This document shows, piece by piece, positions 20,223 to 28,826 of a stretch of DNA of 64,000 nt. This DNA comes from Moesziomyces globuligerus (taxonomy: Eukaryota > Basidiomycota > Ustilaginomycetes > Ustilaginales > Ustilaginaceae), in NCBI GenBank assembly GCA_030849465.1, contig JARVLF010000023.1, positions 310,001-374,000 on the forward strand, in the 5' to 3' direction. Position 1 is the first letter of the stretch. Every line of letters begins with the position of its first letter. The position numbers and the translations under genes are program-made. Under the pieces are notes generated by a model, which saw only the letters and a program-made list of their open reading frames with translations, was not told the origin of the DNA and searched no databases.

Positions 20223-21284
20223 ATCCACCTGAGCCTGGTTGTCGCTCATGTAGCGGTGTTTCGTACACGATGCTCTTGCGGGGCTTCGCATTCGCGCTCT
20301 GCGGCTGAAATTTCCTTTGCAGCTGTGCCTTTATTCCAGACTTTGTTCACGACCCAAAACCTGCAGGATTGCCGTTTTCTCGCAGTGGCTGGACCAGAGC
20401 CGTTCCAGGTGAGCGGCCGGGTGGAACGAAGTGCTGCGGACTTCCGATGCCGAGTGCGGCGGCTGCGTGCATCGAGCTCAGGCGGCTTGCTCGCAGTCTG
20501 CGCAGACTGTGGAGGAGAAAAGCGGATCTGCGCATTTTTTCGACACGTCAGTTGGGACACGTCAAAAAGCGCCAAATCCAGCCCTATCGAGTTTGTGCAG
20601 CTCGAGCCTGCATTTCATGCCCCTCCTTGGCACAGCGACATACTGGGGGAGAGGAGACAGAGGTAGAAGCTACTCTCGGCGGAGATGCAGCTCAGGGCGT
20701 AGTAAGCTCGATCCCGTGGACTTTGGGGCGCGACACGGTGGTGCGGACATGCACTGCACGCGTGTCGGCCAGGATGCGCCGCTTCCAGACCGTGCCATTC
20801 GGATCATCCTCGTTGCGAGCAGCAAGGCAAGAGGTAGAACGCAGCTCAACGTGACTGTTGCCTGGACAGAGCTGAGTCGGCTTGGCGCTTACCGCCTTCG
20901 GAGACGCACAGAGTGTCAGGCACGCCTCGATGCCCACGCTCGACTCGCTCCAACTTCGACGGCGCACACTCGAGGTGGCAGGGTAGAGTCAGGGTATAAG
21001 TATCTGCTCAGGTACGTCGAGCTCTGGCGCGTGTTTTCCTTCGTCTCGGCCATCTTTGATATTCTCGGTGTCTTGTTCTGGATTCTCTGCTTTCTCCCTC
21101 TCTCGCACGCCTTCCATCTTCCATCGTACAGGCTCTGGTAGCCTCCTTCTTCTCCCCCCTCGGAACGGATTCGACAGAGCAGCGATCTGGTATCGTCTAC
21201 TCTTGTTTTCTTCAGCAGGCTTTTCTTGGACTTTGATAGTCAAACTGCTCCTCGACAATCTACCCATTCAGCCAAACGACGACC
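20223..21284. other. intergenic region with the promoter of the secreted-protein gene
   Basis: The first 750 bp hold nothing I can support. The last 300 bp look like a strong promoter: a TATA box at 20995, then a long CT-rich leader ending in CGACGACC directly before the ATG. Confidence 0.55.
20995..21002 (+). promoter_or_regulatory. TATA box of the 637-residue secreted-protein gene
   Basis: TATAAGTA lies 283-290 bp upstream of the ATG at 21285, followed by pyrimidine-rich transcribed-leader-like sequence. Clear TATA boxes are uncommon in this GC-rich window, which suggests regulated, high-level expression. Confidence 0.5.
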
Positions 21285-23198
21285 ATGGTTGCGAACAAGT
21301 TCACTTCGCTCGTCGGCAGCGTCACGCTGGCTCTGATCGTGGCCAACTCGCTGAATGCCGCCCCGGTGCTCGTGCGCAGGGATGATGGTGCAGCGGCGCC
21401 AGCATCGTACATCTCGGTGGCTCAGCCACAGATGAACGAGCAGGATATCTACGCTGTTGGTATCCCGGATGCTCCTGCTGCACCGATCCCGATGGATACG
21501 TTTGCACAGGTGATTCAGGCAGCGGCTGAGGCAGCGCTTGCCAAATCCAACCAGACCATCGCCGCGATCAACTCGTACGACCCCACACCCGCACCGGCGA
21601 CAGCTGAGCAGAGCAAGCTCAGCCCGGCTACGAATGCGGTGGCTAGCGCCGACACAGTGCTTACGGGCAATCCGGATCAGGCAAAGGCGTTTCAACAGGC
21701 GATCGGGAGCGTGGCGGGCGCAGCTACTGCGGCCGAGAACGACGCGGCGATGACGGGTAATCCCGATCAGGGCGACGAGTATAAGCAGGTCATTGCACAG
21801 CAGATGGATCTGTTGGGCCAGAAGGCCAGACGTGCTCTCGCGAGCGGATGGGATGAGGCGCTGCTGGCGGCTAGGCAGATCCCGCCCCCGCTCGCGTCAG
21901 CTGGCGCACCTAGCTCCGTGACGCCGGTGACGTCGGTGACGAGTGCAGACGTGCCCGTCGCACCCCCTGTACCCAGCGACTTTGCCTCTCCACCTGCGCC
22001 GAGCCCGTCGAGCAACCTAGCTGCTCCCGGCGCTCCTGCCGCTCCTGGTGTCTCCGCCCCGGCGGTGTCAGGCGCTCCTGCCGTGTCTGCTGCGCCGACC
22101 TCGGGCCTCCCCACGTCTGGTCTGCCTGCTTCGGCCCCTGCTGCGCCAGCGCTGCCCACTGGAGCTTCCTCTCTGCCGGAAACGCCTGCAGTCCCATCTG
22201 TATCCGCTCCCGCCGCGGACCCTTCGCTGCCCGTCACTGCCCCCTCCGCCCCTGCCGCCCCCGGCCTTGGTGGACTGAAGGACTCCGAGGCCGGAGCGGT
22301 GACGATGAACCCGTCGGACCCTTCGCCGACCTCGGGCGACATGACCATGACGGTGACGCTCCCGTCGACCGCCACGCCTACGTCGCTGGGCGATTTGGCC
22401 AACATCAAGGCTAAGGCCAACGCCAACGCCGATGAGATCAGCGACTGGAAGACCATGACGATCCTCGTGCCCGCGCAGGCGTTCGGCGGTCCGCAGACGC
22501 AGGTCAACATCCCCATCTCGACCAGTGCCGCCGCTTCGGCCTCGGCTAGCGCAAGCTCGTCGGCAAGCGATGCCAAGGCGACTCTGACTGCGTCGGCTTC
22601 TTCGGCGACGCCGACCATGGCGCCCATCAACCTCTCGTCGTTTTCGGCGCTCAAGCCTCAGGCGACCAACGTGTTGACCATCCCGCTGACGGGCGTGATT
22701 GATGGCACGACGTATTCGACCATGCTCACGCTGACCATCCCGGGTCTTGCGACCGAAACAACCAGCATCGCCGCAACGAACACTGCCTCGGCGACCGAGA
22801 AGGCTCCAGCCACAGCCACGGCCAGTCCAAGTGCAACCGTAGCCCCGTCCAAGACCAGCTCGTCGTCGTCGGCTAAGGCGACTTCTTCGGTCGACCCGAG
22901 CTACATCCACCCGGACGATATCCCTCCGCTACTCAAGAGCTCCATGCTCGCCACCCCCACTTCGGCACCTGCGCCGACCGGAACCGCCCTCCCCGACACA
23001 ACCGATGACGAGGACTGCGAAGAAGTCGACGACTCCCAAGACTCCCCAGCTGCACCCAAATCATTGATGTCCCAGGTCTGGGACTGGGTCACCGGCAAAC
23101 CCCTCAACGAACGCGACTTCGAGGACGACTACTACTCGGACGACTACGACTACGACGTCGACGCCGATTTCTACGACGCTCAAGAGTCGCAAGAGTAA
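21285..23198 (+). CDS. secreted Ala/Pro/Ser-rich protein with acidic Asp/Tyr tail, function unknown
   Basis: 637 residues. The N-terminus is a good signal peptide (MVANKFTSLVGSVTLALIVA, cleavage likely near residue 25), followed by RR at 31-32, a possible Kex2 processing site. The mature part has two TGNPDQ units (residues 127 and 157) inside an Ala-rich region. A long Pro/Ala/Ser segment (about 200-330) and Ser/Thr-rich segments, probably heavily O-mannosylated, follow. The last 30 residues are dense in Asp and Tyr. No C-terminal hydrophobic stretch is present, so a GPI anchor is unlikely. Only two Cys occur, near 584. It resembles cell-wall-associated or secreted stalk-like proteins of smuts. 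I recognise no enzyme domain. It stands alone between the 5S gene and a convergent Zn-cluster gene, with a TATA box upstream. Confidence 0.8.
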   Translation: MVANKFTSLVGSVTLALIVANSLNAAPVLVRRDDGAAAPASYISVAQPQMNEQDIYAVGIPDAPAAPIPMDTFAQVIQAAAEAALAKSNQTIAAINSYDPTPAPATAEQSKLSPATNAVASADTVLTGNPDQAKAFQQAIGSVAGAATAAENDAAMTGNPDQGDEYKQVIAQQMDLLGQKARRALASGWDEALLAARQIPPPLASAGAPSSVTPVTSVTSADVPVAPPVPSDFASPPAPSPSSNLAAPGAPAAPGVSAPAVSGAPAVSAAPTSGLPTSGLPASAPAAPALPTGASSLPETPAVPSVSAPAADPSLPVTAPSAPAAPGLGGLKDSEAGAVTMNPSDPSPTSGDMTMTVTLPSTATPTSLGDLANIKAKANANADEISDWKTMTILVPAQAFGGPQTQVNIPISTSAAASASASASSSASDAKATLTASASSATPTMAPINLSSFSALKPQATNVLTIPLTGVIDGTTYSTMLTLTIPGLATETTSIAATNTASATEKAPATATASPSATVAPSKTSSSSSAKATSSVDPSYIHPDDIPPLLKSSMLATPTSAPAPTGTALPDTTDDEDCEEVDDSQDSPAAPKSLMSQVWDWVTGKPLNERDFEDDYYSDDYDYDVDADFYDAQESQE

Positions 23199-23460
23199 AG
23201 CCTGCTCTCCCTGAATACCCGCCCCTTTCCACCCTCCCCGCTCCCCCTTTTGTTACCCCCGCCCAGCCTTTGGAAGTCACCTTGTACAGCGAAGCGTGCT
23301 GTTCCTGGAGAACACACGGCAGAGAAATCTAGAGCAGAACAACCCGAAATACCCCTGCCCCCCTTGCGTCTGTGTCATGTGTATATGAGCAAACCCCCAG
23401 CTCCTCAATTGCCCGTGGCTTTGACCTAAGAGAGTGATGCATGCGAGATGACGTGTGGAT

Positions 23461-26400
23461 CTATTGCAGACCGTTGAGGAGGCGGTTGGGGTCCTGGAGG
23501 GCGGTGATGAGGTCTACCGCTGCGGTCGGATGGTAGTTTGGATTCGAGGCCACTGTCGCCGCACCAGCCGGGTTGAAGGCACGGAAGAATTCGTCCCACT
23601 CATTGTAGCCTTCCGAGGCGACGGGCATCGACGCCCAGAAGGCGGCGTCGTTGGCGTTGATCGGATACACGGCCTGCTGCATCTGAAGAGGCAAGTGCGA
23701 GTGCACCGCCACGTCGAGCATCGGCTCGGGCGCATGCGCGTGCGGAGCATAGCCGGGCGAGGCGAACATGTGCGGCTGCAGCCCGTTGCCAGCCGCCATA
23801 GCCATCTCTCCCGCGCCGCCCGTGGCGTGCATGTGCAAGCCGCCCGGCTTGCCGTCGGCGTGGTACATGTGGCTTGCTTCGGGCGGCGCGCTGAACGGCG
23901 CCTGAGCGTCCATCGTGCCTGCGTGCGCGGCAAACATCGTGCGCTCGCCCGCTCCATGCGCCGTAGCCCCGCCCATCTGACTTGGCTGCCCATGCATCGA
24001 GGAAGCGAATTGACCCGACGGCTCACCACCGGCACCGAACGCAGCTGGTTCTTGCTTGACGCTCGCACCAGCATGCCCCGGCGCGTGCGGGAGGGTCTCG
24101 CCAAGTCCTGACGCTGGCGGATGCGCAAGTGCAGTTGGCGGGCTGAGCGGCCTGGCCTGTGCACTCGCGATGCACAGATTGCGCAGCACGGAGACGTGGT
24201 TCGACGCGCTCTGCCACGTCGGCCCGATTCTCTTGAGATACCGCACGCACTCGGCCAGATACAGCGCACTGGTCTTGACCAACTCGGATGAGCCCTCCAG
24301 CTCAGCCTCTGCCAAATGGCGTGTCTCGGACGAAAAGGCCGCGTCGCCATTCGCATGCGCCTCAGCATCTTCGCCACCGCCCGCGCCCAGCTCACCGTGG
24401 TCCTCGGCCAGCGGCGCTCCGAGGTCGCCCACGGTGATCTTGGAGCCGCGTCGGCTCCAGATGGACGACTGACGCGCTTTGAAGGCCACGACGCTCTTGC
24501 TGGCCGCCAGCGCCGCGTGGATGGTGGCACTCTGGAAGATGAGGTAGACCCAGCTGCTAGAGATCTTGCGGATGCGGAACGACGAGCCGTAGACGTGCAG
24601 GATGTCGCACACCTCCTTGGCGGCTGCGTTGCAGATCTCCAGCCCCGCAGGGCTGCGCTTATCCTTGGCCGACGCCTGGCCTTTCTTGGTCGACTGGCTC
24701 GTGCCGGTCTTGCCCTTCTTGGTCGCTGAGGATTTGGCATCGCTCTGCGCCGCACCGTCAATTTCCTCCGACGTGCCGGCGGCGTGCTCCTTGGGCCCCT
24801 CGAGCAGCTTGGGCACGCGCGGGCGGTGGAGGAGGATGAGGCAAATGCAGTACCACGCGCGCATGGTGAGGATCTGAGGTGGCAAGCCGCGATGCGGCTC
24901 GCTCTCCTTGCGGTCCGCATGTCCGCTCTGCGACTGTGCCGAGAAGAGCAGGTCGGGCGAGGTCCAGGTGCCGGACCACTTGAGATGCGCCGGCAAATCC
25001 GACCGCCACTTGGAGAGTCGGTCGTTCAGCCTGAGCAGCGCGTCGTAGTCGGACGCGCCCTTCGTACGGCGGCGATCGCGCTTGGCCTGCGGGCTGTAGA
25101 CCTCCTCGAGGATGCGTTCGAGGATGGCCATGACCTCTGCCCAGGCTTTGAAGCTGCTGAGCGCATGCACCTTGACGCCCTCCAATCTAGCCAGCTGGCG
25201 CTTTTCCACAAACTTGCGCGTGGTCTCGTTGATCCACAGATCGTACTCGTCCGCCTCCTGCACCGAAGGCCAGTCGCACTCGATCTCAGCGGTGCGCAGC
25301 TGTGCGGGCTTGTCGAGCGCCGTCGAAAGGATCTTGTCGAGGATGAAGCACGCCCAGAAGACGCGAAGACGCTCTTGCACCTGTGAACCTTGCCTGCGCG
25401 CCTCACTCTTATCGACGTCCGAGGGGCGAGCGGAAGCGGGCTGATCCTGCGCGCCTGCGTCGCCCTGCGTGGAAGACGAGGCCGATGCTGAGGACTGCGA
25501 CGAACATCGGTGAAGGTTCATGTCGAGAGCCATACGACAGGCGATGCCGCCAAACTGAAAGGCGCTCGAGGTGTTTCCGCAGCCAAGCTCGATGACGCTG
25601 ATGAGGATTGCGGCCTGGATGACGCCGATGTCCTGGGTGAACTTGCCCTCGAAGATGCGCGTCTTGACACGGTGTACAAAGTGGTCGCGTAGCTCGTTGG
25701 ACTTCCAGGCGAGCTCCGAGCCCTGCGGTGACTCGGCGTAGAGGCGTTCGAGCACGGGGTTGGCGCTCTGGTGGTCATCTTCGGCGGCAGTGTCGAGGTA
25801 GGCGTCGAAGGTGTTGGAGGCTACGGCAAGGATGGCCTCAAAGACAATAGGGCGGGAGCGCTTGAGCGAGTGGAGCGAGGTGACCGAGGGAAGATAGATG
25901 ATGGGCCAGTGTGGATGTACAAAGACCTGGTAGATGTCCAAGAGTCGTTGGAGGATGTGCGGAGGCAGACGGTCCTCGAGATGGGCGCGCGAGGGCGTGA
26001 GCGAGTGATTCGCGGCTGCAGAGCTAGGGCGCACATGGTAGTCGAGCCAATGGGCACCAGGTGAAGAGATCTGGGAGCGCGGAATGGATGCGGCGCCTCT
26101 TGGGGAGGACGGTTGCGATCCGTTGTACCATGGGCGATGGGGCATGGCGGTGGACGAGGGGCTGTAGCCGTGCGAGGCGCCAGTGAAGACGGGCGAGGTG
26201 GTGGTGACACTGACGTGCGATGCGGTTGAGGCGGAGGATGGAACGGCGTGCGAGACGCTAGGAGCCGGCTCTGTCGATCGACTTGCGGAGACAGGATGAC
26301 GACTGGAGATGGCCGAGGACGCTTGGATGGCGGACGTGCGATCGAGTGGCGGGGGAGCCGAGGAGTGGTAACTGGGACTGTCGTACATGGCACGGGGTGC

Positions 26401-27576
26401 GGGTGGACGGGGCGAGGCAAAAGTGGAGGTGGAAGCCGTAGGGATGGATCGCGCCGAGAAGGGCGAGTTGGCGGACCGGTCTAGTTGCGATGGCGTGTCG
26501 CACGTATGCGGTTGCGATGCTGCGGTGTGAGGAGGCGGCATGGAGCGATGCGAGCTGAGGGGAGATGGACGGTGATAGTCGCGCAGCGGTGCCTGGAGAG
26601 GGTAAGATTCGTAGTGGTAAGTCGAGGAGGATACGGAAGCTTCGTGAGAGAAGCGGGTATCCGAGGACGAGGAGGAGGGCCAGGCATGGTTCGAGTGATG
26701 GTAGTCCGACTGATGATGCGGGTAGGCATGCTGGCTGTGGTGTGGCTGCGAGTAGTGCGGCGTGTGAGCGGAAGGGGTAGAATGGGAGGCATGCGTGCTT
26801 GGCGGATGAGATGCGGTGGAGGAGCTCGGGTCGTTTGCGAAATAGGTGGATCGTCTGGAGAGGGATGGACTGGAAGAAGTCGGATGAGAGTATGGACTTC
26901 TGGACCAGGGCAGATGATCGCTGGTGGTGGAGATATTTGAGGACGAAGGAGCATGCGTCTGCATGGCCGGCAAAGGCGAGCGGACGTAGGAGCTGGACCT
27001 GAGCAAGCCCGGCTCTGGGATGGACCTGGAATGGGGAAGCGGGTCCCACTTGGAAGAGGGCGAAGCGGCCTGGGCTGCATCCATGGTGCCGTTCATGTAA
27101 GAGTGGCCACCGGGCGAGGTCGGAAATCTGGCGGGGGAGGTGCTATTCCGAGATCGAGCGTCCAAGGGGGAGGTGCGAGCGAGCTTGGGAGCTGGGGTTG
27201 ATGGTGAAGGGAGTTCCTGGGTAGACGGTTGCGCCTTGCGCTTGGCGGTGGTGGCGGGCCTAGCGGGAGCGGCGGTCGAGGGCGATGGATTGGAAGCGGA
27301 AGGCGAGTGCTGGACCTTCTTCTTTCGACCGCCCCTAGGATCGCAGCCCTTGGGCGGGCCACGCTTCTTCTGAGCGCCGTACTCGCAGACGATGGAGTCC
27401 TTGGAGCAGTTGTTGCACGGCTGGAGGCCATCGCACTTGACCTTGCGGCGGGAGCAGTGGAGGCATGCTCTGCTGGATCGGATGCGACCGGAATCGGCTG
27501 CGGCGGACTTGGCATCGACGACGGATGACGACGACGACGATGGTGCTATGGCCGCTGCATCCGACGGTCTCGCCAT
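23461..27576 (-). CDS. Zn(II)2Cys6 transcription factor with fungal-specific regulatory domain (1371 aa)
   Basis: The start chosen is the ATG at 27576 (MARPSDAAAI), the only ATG shortly before the zinc cluster. The cluster uses C38, C41, C48, C54, C57 and C64 (CX2CX6CX5CX2CX6C) and is followed by a basic KKRGPPKG stretch, seen in several sugar- and carbon-related Zn-cluster regulators. A long Ser/Pro/His-rich disordered region (about 80-520) precedes the fungal-specific transcription factor middle domain (about 530-1000), which begins LPPHILQRLLDIYQVFVHPHWP. The C-terminus is rich in Gly, Met and His and ends in a conserved-looking patch (YNEWDEFFRAFNPAG) that may be an activation region. It acts in the nucleus. 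Target genes are unknown and the neighbours give no clear pathway. Confidence 0.93.
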   Translation of the reverse strand: MARPSDAAAIAPSSSSSSVVDAKSAAADSGRIRSSRACLHCSRRKVKCDGLQPCNNCSKDSIVCEYGAQKKRGPPKGCDPRGGRKKKVQHSPSASNPSPSTAAPARPATTAKRKAQPSTQELPSPSTPAPKLARTSPLDARSRNSTSPARFPTSPGGHSYMNGTMDAAQAASPSSKWDPLPHSRSIPEPGLLRSSSYVRSPLPAMQTHAPSSSNISTTSDHLPWSRSPYSHPTSSSPSLSRRSTYFANDPSSSTASHPPSTHASHSTPSAHTPHYSQPHHSQHAYPHHQSDYHHSNHAWPSSSSSDTRFSHEASVSSSTYHYESYPLQAPLRDYHRPSPLSSHRSMPPPHTAASQPHTCDTPSQLDRSANSPFSARSIPTASTSTFASPRPPAPRAMYDSPSYHSSAPPPLDRTSAIQASSAISSRHPVSASRSTEPAPSVSHAVPSSASTASHVSVTTTSPVFTGASHGYSPSSTAMPHRPWYNGSQPSSPRGAASIPRSQISSPGAHWLDYHVRPSSAAANHSLTPSRAHLEDRLPPHILQRLLDIYQVFVHPHWPIIYLPSVTSLHSLKRSRPIVFEAILAVASNTFDAYLDTAAEDDHQSANPVLERLYAESPQGSELAWKSNELRDHFVHRVKTRIFEGKFTQDIGVIQAAILISVIELGCGNTSSAFQFGGIACRMALDMNLHRCSSQSSASASSSTQGDAGAQDQPASARPSDVDKSEARRQGSQVQERLRVFWACFILDKILSTALDKPAQLRTAEIECDWPSVQEADEYDLWINETTRKFVEKRQLARLEGVKVHALSSFKAWAEVMAILERILEEVYSPQAKRDRRRTKGASDYDALLRLNDRLSKWRSDLPAHLKWSGTWTSPDLLFSAQSQSGHADRKESEPHRGLPPQILTMRAWYCICLILLHRPRVPKLLEGPKEHAAGTSEEIDGAAQSDAKSSATKKGKTGTSQSTKKGQASAKDKRSPAGLEICNAAAKEVCDILHVYGSSFRIRKISSSWVYLIFQSATIHAALAASKSVVAFKARQSSIWSRRGSKITVGDLGAPLAEDHGELGAGGGEDAEAHANGDAAFSSETRHLAEAELEGSSELVKTSALYLAECVRYLKRIGPTWQSASNHVSVLRNLCIASAQARPLSPPTALAHPPASGLGETLPHAPGHAGASVKQEPAAFGAGGEPSGQFASSMHGQPSQMGGATAHGAGERTMFAAHAGTMDAQAPFSAPPEASHMYHADGKPGGLHMHATGGAGEMAMAAGNGLQPHMFASPGYAPHAHAPEPMLDVAVHSHLPLQMQQAVYPINANDAAFWASMPVASEGYNEWDEFFRAFNPAGAATVASNPNYHPTAAVDLITALQDPNRLLNGLQ

Positions 27577-28726
27577 GTTGACGGTGTGTTTTGCTGAGCC
27601 AAGCTGGAGAGACAGCCCGCCGGCTGCTCGACCGCTGCAGTCGCAGACAGGGCGAAAATGAAGGCTGGAGAGGCGACTCAGCAGGAGCAAAGTCGGAGAC
27701 GAAGCGGCGGACGGCAGTGCCGATGTTGGTCATGCAGCCATGGCGAAGGAGGTGAGGGAAGAGGAAAGTCGTGGGGGAATCGAGCTGGTGCGGCAAACGG
27801 ATTTTCCGATGGTCGGTCGACAATGGCGAGGATCCGATGCCGCTGATGCGAGCGCGAGCACAGCGGTGGGGTGTAGAAGAGCGCTGTGGAAACGCTGTGG
27901 ATGATGCGCGCGCGGATGAGCCGAAGTGATGGCAGTAAGGTACGGGAGAGGATAGACTTGCGAGTGGGTGCTCGACCTGGAGCGCCGGACGACCAAGTAG
28001 GGTAAGCAGGCGGCTGCGCAAGGAACTCGGACTTGTGGAGGAACGCGCCGCTGCGGCTCCAACTTGACGGCCCTGCAGCAACGCGCCCTGGCGGCTGCAT
28101 CCGAGGCCGAGTCCGCCTCGAGCTCCTAGGCCGGCTGTAGGCCGCACGCGCAGCCGGCCCACACGACTGCCGGGTAAAACACTCAGGTGGCGTGGTGGCT
28201 GCGCCGAAAGCTTGTTGCCCTTTGGCTCAGCCCGTGAACCTCCGCAGCACATGGCGGCCCGCCCACGCAATCTCGCGTTACAGTAATCACAGCCAACTGC
28301 CCGTCTGGGTCGCTCTCATTCGCACAAACGCGGATCAGCACCAGGAGCAGCTACGGCTGCTACCGTGCCATGGACTGCGCTGGGCTCAGCCAGGTCATCG
28401 TCATCAGTCTCGAGAGCCAGCAGCGAGTCTGCAGATCTTCCCCGCAAATGCACAATCCGATTATCCGTCCCTGCCGGTCCGGACCGTCTGAGAAACTGCA
28501 GCAAATTGCAGCACAATCCGGACCACACACGCGAATTTTCCCCGCCAAATCAGTTCCAAATTTGAGAGTTATTGGTTGCGTAACTGATGTTATTTGGAGC
28601 CTAACACTCCAATAACTTGAGTTATTCTACCTCCACATTTTAGAGCCCACATTTAAGGGTCTCATTTGATGCACGTTGTACAGCCCACTTTGTTGGTGTT
28701 GGTGTGTGTCGGTGCTTTCGTCTTGC
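27577..28726. other. upstream region of the Zn-cluster gene up to the Crypton
   Basis: About 1.15 kb. The half nearest the Zn-cluster gene is ordinary GC-rich promoter-like DNA. From about 28540 to 28690 composition becomes AT-rich and contains a 9-bp inverted repeat. No gene is supported. Confidence 0.55.
28567..28617. repeat. 9-bp inverted repeat in AT-rich spacer
   Basis: AGTTATTGG at 28567-28575 and its exact reverse complement CCAATAACT at 28609-28617, separated by 33 bp, inside the only clearly AT-rich patch near the Crypton. GAGTTATT occurs again at about 28619. It could be an old transposon end or a regulatory palindrome. Confidence 0.45.
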
Positions 28727-28826
28727 AAGTGCCATTTGACTCAGCCTCCGCACCACCATCATCACCCATTGCACCACCGCCAATCTCACCCTTTCCAACG
28801 CGTCTAGCCATCAAACAACAACTTCC

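Noticed and set aside
20431..21141. 236-codon plus-strand frame in the intergenic region after the 5S gene
   Set aside because: It runs through the TATA box and CT-rich leader of the next gene, has no domain, and its composition is unlike neighbouring proteins.
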